Shown here one piece after another: positions 1 through 7,826 of a DNA stretch of 35,967 nucleotides. The DNA is from an uncultured Christensenellaceae bacterium (GTDB lineage: Bacteria > Bacillota > Clostridia > Christensenellales > Pumilibacteraceae). Made by a program: the position numbers and the translations under genes. The notes under the pieces are model-generated. The model saw only the letters and a list, made by a program, of their open reading frames with translations. It ran no database searches and was not told the origin of the DNA. Within the stretch, counting starts at the first letter, position 1. The number at the start of each line of letters is the position of its first letter. Location of the stretch: assembly GCA_910587455.1 (NCBI GenBank), contig CAJULK010000015.1, positions 1 through 35,967 of the forward strand, written 5' to 3'.

Positions 1-148
1 AACACGCCCCTTTCTCACGTCAAGCGGCTTTCGCGGCATAAACCGCCGTTTGTGCGTGATTGATAGATTTACCGACGAATACCCGAAAAGCGTTACAGCG
101 GCAATATAGCGGCGTTACACGGCACTATGCAGAACAAAAACGGCAAAA

Positions 149-195
149 GAAAAAACCTAAAACCTATTCCAACAAAAGGAATTCGTTTTAGGTTT
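149..195 (-). terminator. rho-independent terminator of ssrA
   Basis: Just downstream of the tmRNA 3' CCA on the minus strand there is a long inverted repeat. The arms of about 18 nt contain CCTAAAAC and GTTTTAGG and close over a short T-rich loop. The second arm runs straight into a T tract on the minus strand. The remaining bases to the left edge of the window (1-148) show no convincing gene. Confidence 0.85.
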
Positions 196-199
196 GGAC

Positions 200-591
200 T
201 GGTGGAGATGACCGGAATCGAACCGGTTTCCGACGCGGGTTTGCGGGGACATCTACAAGTTTAGCACGTCGCTCGATGTCCGATCCCGAACCGCGCCGAG
301 CAAAGGTTCGAAACCGCAAGGTCGTTTATCTTCGCGCGGAACGACCGCCGCCGCGCGCAGTTGCCTACCGTTTAATTAAAGCCCGCGTTCCCGCCGATAG
401 GCAGCGAGTGCGGACGCCGCAACAAAATTAAGCTGCGAATGCCATTGCGGGAGCCGCAGCGGGAGCCGCGAACTTCATCACTTTGGCGTTTTCGTTTTTG
501 TTGGCAATTAAAGCCTTTCGCGTTTTTAGGTAGCCGACCCTACCACTTGCTTTCCGTCGCTACGCCGCGCCGTCGAAGCCTTTACATCCCC
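200..591 (-). ncRNA. ssrA: tmRNA (transfer-messenger RNA)
   Basis: This RNA rescues stalled ribosomes: it acts first as an alanyl-tRNA and then as an mRNA encoding a degradation tag, together with SmpB. The 5' end GGGGATG pairs with CATCTCC next to the encoded CCA (positions 200-202), giving the seven-pair acceptor stem with one G-U. The 5' half carries the tmRNA signature GGCTTCGACG, and the 3' end has the T-arm GGTTCGATTCC. The tag frame starts 86 nt from the 5' end, as expected. The length of 392 nt is somewhat longer than a typical one-piece tmRNA, and the extra length lies in the tag frame. It has its own promoter and terminator. The identification is secure; exact ends are inferred from the acceptor stem. 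Confidence 0.97.
428..505 (-). other. tmRNA tag-peptide reading frame (25 codons)
   Basis: The resume codon is GCC (503-505) and the stop is TAA (428-430). The encoded tag begins ANKNENAKVM, continues KFAAPAAAPA and ends MAFAA. Most bacterial tags are 8-15 residues and end in ALAA or a close variant, so this one is about twice the usual length. The middle contains a near-perfect 12-nt duplication (GCGGCTCCCGCT and GCGGCTCCCGCA) encoding AAPA twice. The start ANKNEN resembles the usual A-N-D-x-N opening, and the small hydrophobic C-terminus would still suit ClpXP-type proteases. Confidence 0.85.
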
Positions 592-601
592 ATGTCGCTC
601 T

Positions 602-630
602 ATTATACACCGCACACGCCGCGATTGCAA
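602..630 (-). promoter_or_regulatory. ssrA promoter
   Basis: On the minus strand, -35 TTGCAA (625-630) and a perfect -10 TATAAT (602-607) are separated by 17 bp. The -10 lies about 11 nt upstream of the tmRNA 5' end. The remaining DNA up to 726 shows no further gene. Confidence 0.85.
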
Positions 631-726
631 GCGTTTTCGTATCCCCGCCCTGTCGAATTTTAGCCGTCGCTATGCCGCAGCCATTCCCGTTTCGGATAAC
701 CGCGCTGCAAAGCACACAGCGTTCGG

Positions 727-1320
727 TTACAATACCCCGGACAGCAAGCGCTCCGTCAGTATTGCCATCGTTTTTGCGGGCGTCTTGCAATTATTCTGTA
801 CCCATATCCGCATGAGCGACGAAATCCCGACAGCGGCAAACTTCAAATAATATTCGGCGAGCATCGGCTCGAACGCAACCGAATTGTACCAAGTATCCTC
901 AAGCTCTATCTCCACATACTCTTTGATTTTGTCCGTCATTATATCGAAAAGATCGGGTTCGACAAACAGCTTTGCAAACGCCGGCTCTTTGAGCATATGC
1001 TCGTAAAAGTACATATAAATGCTGCGCGCGCCCGAGCGCGCAAATCCGTTCTTTTTGGAACAGTCCAAATACACCATGTCAACGTGCATTTTAACGACGG
1101 AAACTTTCGATTCGAAGCTGCGGTAAAACGTCTTGCGCGAAACGCCAGCAGCCGCGCAAATATCCGACACCGTTATGTCCGCATACGGCTTGTCCCGCAT
1201 GAGCTCGAACAGCGCGGCGACGATGGAATCTATCGACCTCATGCGCCCCGCATTTATTTTCAAAAGCTCGTCGAACGCTTTCGACGTCGCGTCGTTGGCT
1301 CGCGTTACGCGGTTATCCAT
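727..1320 (-). CDS. TetR/AcrR-family transcriptional regulator
   Basis: This 197-aa protein is a DNA-binding repressor of the TetR type. The N-terminal helix-turn-helix spans about residues 25-70 and includes the typical core ITVSDICAAAGVSRKTFYRSF. The rest is the variable all-helical ligand and dimer domain, similar in style to TetR proteins of Bacillota that lack a known ligand. The start is supported by GAGG a few bases upstream. It has its own consensus promoter, with an AT-rich repeat downstream that could be an autoregulatory operator. The divergent neighbour is a small membrane protein and is a possible target, but this is inference. The ligand is unknown. Confidence 0.9.
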   Translation of the reverse strand: MDNRVTRANDATSKAFDELLKINAGRMRSIDSIVAALFELMRDKPYADITVSDICAAAGVSRKTFYRSFESKVSVVKMHVDMVYLDCSKKNGFARSGARSIYMYFYEHMLKEPAFAKLFVEPDLFDIMTDKIKEYVEIELEDTWYNSVAFEPMLAEYYLKFAAVGISSLMRIWVQNNCKTPAKTMAILTERLLSGVL

Positions 1321-1382
1321 AATACCTCACTGCTTTTGCCGATTTTGCACTCGCCGATTTTCGAATCGGTCGAGCGCGACTT

Positions 1383-1403
1383 GTTTATAATCATGTTTAT
1401 AAT
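1383..1403. promoter_or_regulatory. candidate TetR operator
   Basis: GTTTATAAT occurs twice, 11 bp apart, and the two TTATAA cores form an inverted repeat with a 6-bp spacer. The element lies just downstream of the -10 of the TetR promoter, inside its 5' leader, where a repressor could block transcription. Assignment to this TetR protein is inference. Confidence 0.35.
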
Positions 1404-1415
1404 ATCATTGCTTAA

Positions 1416-1444
1416 ATTATAACACGCGCCGACCGCCCTGTCAA
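1416..1444 (-). promoter_or_regulatory. promoter of the TetR gene
   Basis: Perfect -35 TTGACA (1439-1444) and -10 TATAAT (1416-1421) with a 17-bp spacer on the minus strand. Confidence 0.85.
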
Positions 1445-1572
1445 CACCGATAAGCGACGAAGCCGCGCATACCAGTTTTACAAACGCGTCAAAACACGCA
1501 TAGCTTTACTAATAATCGGCATATTTATTGTGACAACAACATAAAAATATCTTGAAAAAAGTAACATTTTAC

Positions 1573-1602
1573 TTGACACCATGTGACAAAATACGTTATA
1601 AT
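1573..1602 (+). promoter_or_regulatory. promoter of the small membrane protein
   Basis: Perfect -35 TTGACA (1573-1578) and -10 TATAAT (1597-1602) with an 18-bp spacer. A direct repeat of CATATTG follows at 1612-1626 in the leader. The 333-bp gap between the divergent genes holds this promoter and the TetR promoter; nothing else was recognised. Confidence 0.8.
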
Positions 1603-1653
1603 GTGTTCGTTCATATTGCATATTGAACAAATCTTTAAGGGAGGGTGAACACC

Positions 1654-1992
1654 ATGGGGAAAGGAAAGAAAATCGCAGGTCTCGTTCTCGGCATACTTGC
1701 ACTGTGCTCGACAGCCATTAACGTTTTACCGTTCGCAGGTCTTGTTTCGTTGATCATGGCTATTGTCGGTCTCTGCCTCGCCGTCAGCGGACAGAAAGCC
1801 GGTAAAGACGGTCTCGGAACTGCTGCGTTCGTTATCTCGTTGATAGCGTTGATTCTCAGCATAGTCCTGTTCGCTTCTTGCGGTATTTGCGCTATATGCG
1901 TACTCTGCTCGGGCGAAGCTGCCGCAGGTGCTGCCGCCGGTTGCGCCGGCGCTGCTGCCGACGCAGGAAGCGCGTTCGTTATGTTGATCTGA
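1654..1992 (+). CDS. small multi-pass membrane protein (DUF4190-like)
   Basis: This 112-aa protein has three hydrophobic segments at roughly residues 6-22, 25-45 and 55-85, separated by the short loop SGQKAGKDGLG. This pattern resembles DUF4190-type small membrane proteins of Bacillota. The C-terminal 25 residues are very rich in Ala, Gly and Cys. The ATG at 1654 is preferred over the in-frame GTG at 1645 because AAGGGAGGG sits about 8 nt upstream of the ATG and overlaps the GTG. It has a strong promoter and its own terminator, so it is a single-gene unit. It is divergent from the TetR gene and may be regulated by it. The molecular function is unknown. Confidence 0.7.
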   Translation: MGKGKKIAGLVLGILALCSTAINVLPFAGLVSLIMAIVGLCLAVSGQKAGKDGLGTAAFVISLIALILSIVLFASCGICAICVLCSGEAAAGAAAGCAGAAADAGSAFVMLI

Positions 1993-2019
1993 TACATACG
2001 AATACAAACTGTCAATCGT

Positions 2020-2056
2020 AGCGCGGACGGAGTTTCTGTCTGCGCTATTTGATTTT
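2020..2056 (+). terminator. probable terminator after the small membrane protein
   Basis: A nine-pair stem (AGCGCGGAC with GTCTGCGCT, one G-U) is followed by a broken T-rich stretch. The weak T tract lowers confidence. Confidence 0.55.
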
Positions 2057-2143
2057 GAAAGCGATTATAGTAGCGATGGCGACATTTTGCATTTAATCAA
2101 TTACGTTTGACATCATCGGGCTTGCCGTCCGTTCTCAGAACGC

Positions 2144-2172
2144 TTGCGATTTTATTCGGAATGTGCTAATAT
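2144..2172 (+). promoter_or_regulatory. lgt promoter
   Basis: -35 TTGCGA (2144-2149) and -10 TAATAT (2167-2172), with 17 bp between them. Confidence 0.6.
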
Positions 2173-2208
2173 ATAAACAGTTCACTACGGTTACCAAAGG
2201 AGAAAAAA

Positions 2209-3261
2209 ATGCACCCCTATCTCGATCCATGGCACAGAATCCCCATGTACGGATTTATGATTGCCATAGGCGTCGTATGCGTAGTATTACTGTCGCTGTT
2301 CTGGCACGACACAAAACTCAAACGCGACGACGCGGTATATTCCACTACTTTCGCGCTCGTCGGCGGATTTATAGGCGCCAAACTTTTATCCATACTCCAA
2401 AATATTCCCGCTATGGCGAGCGGCAGGATAAGTTTTCTGCTCGTGCTGCAAAGCGGATATGTCTTTTACGGCGGGTTTATAGGCGGGCTCGTAGGAATAA
2501 TCATTTACGGCTTGGTATTCAAGATAAATCTGCTCACACTGTTCGATTTTGCCGCACTGCGCGTACCCGTCGGTCAGGCCTTCGGGCGCATTGGCTGTTT
2601 GTGCGCGGGCTGCTGTTTCGGCAGACCGACCGACATGCCTTGGGGCATAAAATACCCGCCGAGCACGCTCAACCCCTCACTCAACGAGCTTTACGGACAG
2701 GCACTCCACCCCACGCAGATCTACGAAACGATTTACTGCACGCTTATTTTTATAGTCCTGCTCGTAATGACGTCTAAATATTTCCGCGGCAAGCTAATGA
2801 AAGGTGTTGTGGCAACGACGTACGTCGGGCTTTATGCGGTGTGCCGATTCGTCAACGAATTTTTCCGTTTCGATATGGAACGCAAGTTCGTAGGCGCGGT
2901 ATCGACGTCGCAGTTTATAAGCATCTTGCTCGTTATCGGCGCTGTCGCAGCTTGGATCGCGGCGATACTCATTATGCAAAAGCGCAAAAAGTCGCCCGGC
3001 TTCGCACAAAAGTTCGTGGACAGAATGGCGTACATTATGCCGCCTCCGCCCAAACCCAAGCAAGCCCCCGCGACTGCCGACGGAGAACCCGCAACGGATA
3101 TTGCGCCCGACGGAGCGCAGCCCGAAGCGGTCGTATCCGACTCCGCCGAAGCGGTTGCGAATGACTCGCCTGCAGTCGAGCCGAATACGTCTAGCACGGA
3201 CGCTATAGACAACGGCGCCGACATTCCCGACGCGCCCGCGGAACAAGATGGAAAAGCGTAA
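2209..3261 (+). CDS. lgt: prolipoprotein diacylglyceryl transferase
   Basis: Lgt is an integral membrane enzyme that transfers diacylglycerol from phosphatidylglycerol to the lipobox cysteine of prelipoproteins, the first step of lipoprotein maturation. Family features visible here are the N-terminal PMYGFMIAIG segment, the YGGFIGG loop, the Lgt signature around FGRIGCLCAGCCFGRP, and HPTQIYE. About seven membrane helices are expected and consistent with the hydropathy. The enzyme core ends near residue 265. It is followed by PPPPKPKQAP and then an Ala/Asp/Glu/Pro-rich tail of about 70 residues that is not part of the usual family and looks disordered. The total of 350 aa is therefore longer than the usual 260-300. 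The start is fixed by AAAGGAG 6 nt before ATG. A substrate is encoded in this window (the lipoprotein at 18846). Confidence 0.96.
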   Translation: MHPYLDPWHRIPMYGFMIAIGVVCVVLLSLFWHDTKLKRDDAVYSTTFALVGGFIGAKLLSILQNIPAMASGRISFLLVLQSGYVFYGGFIGGLVGIIIYGLVFKINLLTLFDFAALRVPVGQAFGRIGCLCAGCCFGRPTDMPWGIKYPPSTLNPSLNELYGQALHPTQIYETIYCTLIFIVLLVMTSKYFRGKLMKGVVATTYVGLYAVCRFVNEFFRFDMERKFVGAVSTSQFISILLVIGAVAAWIAAILIMQKRKKSPGFAQKFVDRMAYIMPPPPKPKQAPATADGEPATDIAPDGAQPEAVVSDSAEAVANDSPAVEPNTSSTDAIDNGADIPDAPAEQDGKA

Positions 3262-3273
3262 ACATTGTTATTA

Positions 3274-3298
3274 AGCCCCCCGAAGCGGGGGCTTTTTC
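3274..3298 (+). terminator. lgt terminator
   Basis: The GC-rich hairpin AGCCCCC / GGGGGCT is followed directly by TTTTT. Confidence 0.92.
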
Positions 3299-3370
3299 AA
3301 TGCAACCGAGCAGCGACGCGCGTCAAAGCCGACAGAGAACGGCAAAAATCGGATATCGCTTCGAAAACGC

Positions 3371-3399
3371 TTGAAATATAAACAAACGCGTGCTATAAT
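3371..3399 (+). promoter_or_regulatory. promoter of the zinc-ribbon protein
   Basis: -35 TTGAAA (3371-3376) and -10 TATAAT (3394-3399) with a 17-bp spacer. Confidence 0.8.
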
Positions 3400-3437
3400 A
3401 TACATATAAAAAACAGTTCGATTACGGCGAGGACGGA

Positions 3438-4055
3438 ATGATCAAAACGGTAACTTTCAAATGCAATAAGTGCGGCAAGGATCATGTTTACAATATAGGC
3501 ACTCTCGGGCTTGCCACGCTTCAGGACGCCGTAGACAAAGTGCCCGAGCGCGACTCCGACAAACTGCTCGAAGCTGTCAACCGCATGCTCATGAACAAGA
3601 CGGAAGCTCAGCGCACCGCATTTATGATGAATAACGCCGACGCGCTTTCCATGGTCAATTACGACACGTGCGGCGCGGCGATAAATCTGTTCGAGGCAAA
3701 CGACGTCCGCAACGTTTACGCCAAGTACACTCCCGAACAGGTCGAACGGCTGAACAGGAGCATGAGCCTATGGGAAGACGCGCACAAAGCCGAGGGATTT
3801 GTCGCTTTCGAGGCGATGTACTATTGCCGCAAATGCAAAAAACTCGTTCAGGGCATGTATCTCAAAGTCAGATCCGTAGACGACAAAAAGGAACGCACTT
3901 ATTTATACAGCCCCAAGTGCACGCTTTGCGCAAGCGATCTGTTTCTCGTAAACGACGCGAACATGGGCTATCTGTTCGAGGGGCTTACCGCGCGCGCACC
4001 CTGCCCCGACTGCGGCGGCAAGCTCATAGTATCCGACGTGAGATACAAGCCGTAA
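3438..4055 (+). CDS. zinc-ribbon protein of unknown function
   Basis: This 205-aa protein is probably cytoplasmic, with no signal peptide or membrane segment. It contains four CxxC knuckles: CNKC near residue 9, CRKC near 131, CTLC near 161 and CPDC near 189. They suggest two zinc ribbons, with a helical region between the first and second knuckles. The final CPDCGGKLIVSDVRYKP is a typical zinc-ribbon ending. It has its own promoter and a strong terminator, so it is monocistronic. The ribosome binding site is modest (GAGG). I do not recognise a named family; nucleic-acid or protein binding would be the usual role of such ribbons but is not shown. Confidence 0.75.
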   Translation: MIKTVTFKCNKCGKDHVYNIGTLGLATLQDAVDKVPERDSDKLLEAVNRMLMNKTEAQRTAFMMNNADALSMVNYDTCGAAINLFEANDVRNVYAKYTPEQVERLNRSMSLWEDAHKAEGFVAFEAMYYCRKCKKLVQGMYLKVRSVDDKKERTYLYSPKCTLCASDLFLVNDANMGYLFEGLTARAPCPDCGGKLIVSDVRYKP

Positions 4056-4075
4056 CTTTTTGAAAATCAAAAAAC

Positions 4076-4114
4076 GAATCACCCCTACGAAGCATTTCGC
4101 AGGGGTGATTTTTT
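4076..4114. terminator. bidirectional terminator
   Basis: The ten-pair stem AATCACCCCT / AGGGGTGATT is followed by TTTTTT on the plus strand and by a T run on the minus strand. It can end both the zinc-ribbon gene and the converging ABC exporter operon. Confidence 0.9.
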
Positions 4115-4170
4115 GTGATGTCGAGATTCTTCACGTTGGGCAGCGCCTTCGTTCGGAATGACAAGATATA
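4115..4170. repeat. possible degenerate dispersed repeat
   Basis: The segment holds GTCGAGATTCTTCAC and later TTCGTTCGGAATGACA. This resembles the GAGATTCTTC...CAGAATGACA type of short palindromic repeat scattered through many bacterial genomes. Only one copy is in the window, so repetition cannot be shown here. Confidence 0.3.
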
Positions 4171-4194
4171 TTCACGCTTCGCGCCGAATCTACC

Positions 4195-5988
4195 TCACTG
4201 CGCTCCGGCGAACTGCGCGTTATACAGTTCGGCATAAAAACCTTTCTTTTCGAGAAGCTGTTCATGGTTGCCCTGCTCTATCACGTCGCCGTCTTTAAGC
4301 ACGAGTATGACGTCGGCATTTTTTATGGTAGACAGTCTGTGCGCGATTACGAACGACGTTCTGCCTTCGGTCAATTTGTCCATTGCCTGTTGGATAATAA
4401 GCTCGGTACGCGTATCGACGTTGCTCGTCGCCTCGTCGAGAATGAGAAGAGGCGAATCTTTTATCATTGCGCGCGCGATAGTGAGCTGTTGCTTTTGTCC
4501 TTCCGAGAGTTGCGTGCTCTCTCCGATCACCGTATCGTACCCTTTCGGCAGACACTGTATAAAATGCGACAGACCGACTGCGGCGCAAACTCTGTCGAGC
4601 TGTTCGTCGGTTATTCCCGTCTTGTTGTACACGAGGTTTTCGCGCAGCGTGCCTTCGAACAGCCATGTGTTTTGCAGGATCATATCGAACAGGTCGTGCA
4701 CGCTTTCGCGTTTCATATCCTTGATCGAAACGCCGTCGATCTTGATATCGCCGCTGTTAAGCTCGTAGAACCGCATCAAAAGATTGACTATAGTAGTTTT
4801 GCCCGCGCCCGTAGGTCCCACGATAGCTACCTTCTGACCTTTTTTGAGGTCGGCGGAAAATCCGTGTATGATCTCCTTGTCGGGCAGATAGCCGAAGCGT
4901 ATATTCTCGAAAGAAACATTGCCGTCGGGATTCTCGATCACGGTCGTTTTTTCGCTCTCGTCGCTCATTTCCGCGCTGTCGAGCATTGCGAACACGCGCT
5001 TGCTCGCCGCCGAAGCCTGCTGTATGGAAGTCATCGCCTGACCTATCGTGCCGAGCGGCTGCGAGAACAACCGCGCATAAATAACAAATTCAATAAGCGT
5101 TCCCGGCGATACGGATTTACTGCCGTTTATTATGAGAACTATACCTACTACGAAAATCAAAAGGTACGACAGATTACCGACAAAGTTCATGATAGGCATC
5201 ATAACGCCCGACATGAACTGAGATTTCCAATTGCTCGAAAACAAGCCGTTATTGACCTTGCCGAACTTCTTGCGCGCGTCCTTTTTGCCGTTGTACGCTT
5301 TGACCGTGTCGTGCTGAGTGTACACCTCTTCTATCTGACCGTTCATGTCGCCGAGCTGTTCCTGCTGCCTGTCGAAGTGCTTCTGCGATTTTTTGAGGAT
5401 TATAAACATGAACAGGAACCCGAGAAGCGACGCGCCTATCGTCGTCGCCGCGAGTATGGGATTGACGATAAACATCATTATCGTCACACCTATAAACAGC
5501 GCAAGCGACGCGACGAGGTTTGCCGTGCTCTGACTGAGCGTTTGCGATATCGTGTCCACGTCGTTTGTTACGCGCGACAGTATATCGCCCGTTGTAGACG
5601 TATCGAAGTAGTTGAGCGGCAGTTTGTTTATCTTGCGGTTTATGTCCGAACGCAATTTCTTGGAAACGTTCTGCGTAACCGTAGACATGATAAACTGCTG
5701 ACCGTACGACAAAAACGTGCCTACCGCGTAAATGAGCACAAGCCACAAGCACATCGTCATTATCGTATCGAGATTTATTCCCGTAGCCAATCCGTCCTCG
5801 ATGGCATTGCCGAGGTCGGCTATCCGCCGAGGTCCGATTATCGAACATACTGCGCCGCCTACGGCGAGCACTATAGCCGTGATTATTACGGGCAAATAGC
5901 TTTTGCAATACGCAAGCAGCCGTCCGAACGATTTGAAATCGGCTTTTTCACGCTTGCCTGAATGTTGCGGTTTCATCATAGGGGGCAT
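4195..5988 (-). CDS. heterodimeric ABC exporter, subunit with canonical ATPase site
   Basis: This 597-aa half-transporter has six membrane helices (about residues 30-330) followed by an ATPase domain, as in multidrug and lipid exporters. Visible motifs are Walker A VGPTGAGKTT (about 387), Q-loop LQNTWLF, Walker B LLILDEATSNVD with the catalytic Glu, and the switch His in IAHRLSTI. Its signature motif is LSEGQ rather than LSGGQ. The start codon follows the partner's stop by one base, with AGGAGG about 9 nt upstream of ATG, so translation is probably coupled. With the upstream subunit it forms a BmrC/BmrD or TM287/288-type heterodimer. The gene is in the MarR-led operon. The substrate is not known; drugs or toxic compounds are likely from family and context. 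Confidence 0.93.
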   Translation of the reverse strand: MPPMMKPQHSGKREKADFKSFGRLLAYCKSYLPVIITAIVLAVGGAVCSIIGPRRIADLGNAIEDGLATGINLDTIMTMCLWLVLIYAVGTFLSYGQQFIMSTVTQNVSKKLRSDINRKINKLPLNYFDTSTTGDILSRVTNDVDTISQTLSQSTANLVASLALFIGVTIMMFIVNPILAATTIGASLLGFLFMFIILKKSQKHFDRQQEQLGDMNGQIEEVYTQHDTVKAYNGKKDARKKFGKVNNGLFSSNWKSQFMSGVMMPIMNFVGNLSYLLIFVVGIVLIINGSKSVSPGTLIEFVIYARLFSQPLGTIGQAMTSIQQASAASKRVFAMLDSAEMSDESEKTTVIENPDGNVSFENIRFGYLPDKEIIHGFSADLKKGQKVAIVGPTGAGKTTIVNLLMRFYELNSGDIKIDGVSIKDMKRESVHDLFDMILQNTWLFEGTLRENLVYNKTGITDEQLDRVCAAVGLSHFIQCLPKGYDTVIGESTQLSEGQKQQLTIARAMIKDSPLLILDEATSNVDTRTELIIQQAMDKLTEGRTSFVIAHRLSTIKNADVILVLKDGDVIEQGNHEQLLEKKGFYAELYNAQFAGAQ

Positions 5989-5989
5989 A

Positions 5990-7753
5990 TTACAGTTCCT
6001 CCTTCGAAAGCTGCGAAAGCGCTATCTCTTTGTATATAGGACAGTTATCGAGCAGTTCTTTATGCGTGCCCTGACCGACGATCCGTCCCTCGTCGAGCAC
6101 GATTATCTTATCGGCATTCATTATCGTGCCGATACGCTGCGCAACGATTATGACCGTCGCGTCGGGAATATTCTCGCGTATCGACTTGCGCACGAGCATA
6201 TCCGTCTTATAGTCGAGCGCCGAGAAAGTATCGTCGAAGATCATCAGTTCGGCGTTCTTGTAAACTGCGCGGGCGATCGACAGACGCTGACGCTGTCCGC
6301 CAGAAAAGTTGGTGCCGTCCTGAGCGACGGGCGCTTTTACGCCCTCGGGCAGTCCGTTAACGAACTCGGCGGCGCAAGCTATTTCGAGCGCTTTTTTCAT
6401 TTTTTCTTCGTTCGGCTCGTCGGCTGTGCCGTACGCGACGTTGTCCTCTATATCGCCCTTAAACAGAACGGCGCGCTGCGACGCAAGCGAAATGCGGTTT
6501 CTCAAAACCTCTTCGTCGTATTCTTTTACGTTTACTCCGTCAAAACGCACCTCGCCGCCGTCCGCATCGTAAAACCGTTCGATAAGATTTATCACCGTGG
6601 ATTTGCCCGAGCCCGTCGCGCCGATAAACGCCACCGTCTCGCCGCGGTTTACGGTAAACGATATGTCGCTCACCGTCTTTTTGTCCGAATGATCGTACGC
6701 AAAACTCACTCCGTCGAACTCGACGAGCGGATCTTCGCCCGTTCCGTCTTTGACCGAGCCGCTTCTGACGGAACGGTGCGTTTCGAGCACGTCGCGCAAT
6801 CGGCGCGCCGAAACGAGCGAGCGCGGCAGTATCATGAAAATCATTATGAGCAGCATAAACGCCATTACTACCTGCAAAGCGTACTGCATAAATACAGCCA
6901 TACTGCCGTACAGTTCGAGTCGGCTCTCTATCACGGAAGTGCGATTGATCAGGATCGCGCCTATCCAATAAATGGCGAGCGTCAACCCGTTCATGCAAAG
7001 CTGCATAACGGGCATCATAAGCCCCAAGCCGCGCGCCGTGAACAGGTGGTTCTTGCGCACGCTGTCGTTGACGTTTTCAAACTTTTCCGTTTGATACGCT
7101 TCGGCATTGAACGCGCGCACGACGCGTACGCCCGTAACGTTTTCGCGCATCGAATTGTTAAGTGCGTCGGTCAGTTTTTGTATTTTGCGGAATTTGGGAA
7201 AACAAACGCCCACCAGTATTCCGACAACAAGCACGATCGCCGCGACGGTAATTATAGTTGCAACCGTCCATTCGAGCGCAGTAGACGAAACTTTGCAAAT
7301 TGCCCAAACCGCCAGCACGGGCGCTTTTATCATAAGCTGCAACCCTATGGCGATGAATGTTTGAAGCTGCACAACGTCGTTGGTCGTGCGCGTAATAAGG
7401 CTCGGCGTTCCGAACTTGTTTATTTCCGCCGCCGAAAACGACGTCACACGCTCGAACATGGCCTTTCTGAGATTGCGCGCAAAGTCCGCAGCGGTGTACG
7501 CCGCAAAAAATCCGCACAGTATCGAACTCGCAAGACTGCCCACGGCATACGCCAGCATGATCCCGCCGTTTTCCAACACTACGCTCATCGGAACCGACGC
7601 ACCAGTCTGCCTGAGTATTACTACCTGACGCATAAGCTCCGCCGTGTAATCGGGCATGGTAAGATCGCAATACACTTGAAACACGACCAATCCCGCACAC
7701 AGCAGAATAAACACCCAATCGCGTTTATTAAGATATTTCAAAAGTCTTAACAT
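5990..7753 (-). CDS. heterodimeric ABC exporter, subunit with degenerate ATPase site
   Basis: This 587-aa half-transporter has six membrane helices in the N-terminal 310 residues and a C-terminal ATPase domain. It keeps Walker A IGATGSGKST (about 376) and a perfect FSGGQRQRLSIARA signature. In Walker B the catalytic Glu is replaced by Asp (FDDTFSALD), and the switch His is replaced by Gln (AQRIGTI). These losses mark the non-hydrolysing site of asymmetric exporters. The partner's LSEGQ would complete the same site, as expected. Start is supported by AAGGAGAGC before ATG. It lies 73 bp downstream of the MarR gene; that gap contains a weak promoter-like TTGACC, so an internal promoter is possible. 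Confidence 0.93.
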   Translation of the reverse strand: MLRLLKYLNKRDWVFILLCAGLVVFQVYCDLTMPDYTAELMRQVVILRQTGASVPMSVVLENGGIMLAYAVGSLASSILCGFFAAYTAADFARNLRKAMFERVTSFSAAEINKFGTPSLITRTTNDVVQLQTFIAIGLQLMIKAPVLAVWAICKVSSTALEWTVATIITVAAIVLVVGILVGVCFPKFRKIQKLTDALNNSMRENVTGVRVVRAFNAEAYQTEKFENVNDSVRKNHLFTARGLGLMMPVMQLCMNGLTLAIYWIGAILINRTSVIESRLELYGSMAVFMQYALQVVMAFMLLIMIFMILPRSLVSARRLRDVLETHRSVRSGSVKDGTGEDPLVEFDGVSFAYDHSDKKTVSDISFTVNRGETVAFIGATGSGKSTVINLIERFYDADGGEVRFDGVNVKEYDEEVLRNRISLASQRAVLFKGDIEDNVAYGTADEPNEEKMKKALEIACAAEFVNGLPEGVKAPVAQDGTNFSGGQRQRLSIARAVYKNAELMIFDDTFSALDYKTDMLVRKSIRENIPDATVIIVAQRIGTIMNADKIIVLDEGRIVGQGTHKELLDNCPIYKEIALSQLSKEEL

Positions 7754-7826
7754 TTGCTCTCCTTTCTATTATAATTATTACGGTCTATATAAATCTATAC
7801 GCAGCGCGCATATACGGTCAACAGCC

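Noticed and set aside
1..148. Possible gene fragment at the left edge.
   Set aside because: All three plus-strand frames meet stops within 102 nt, and none has recognisable coding content.
4264..7750. Very long plus-strand open frames opposite the ABC exporter genes (about 565 and 615 codons).
   Set aside because: They are antisense shadows of the two exporter genes: Arg/His/Tyr-rich, without domain motifs, and a by-product of codon bias on the other strand.
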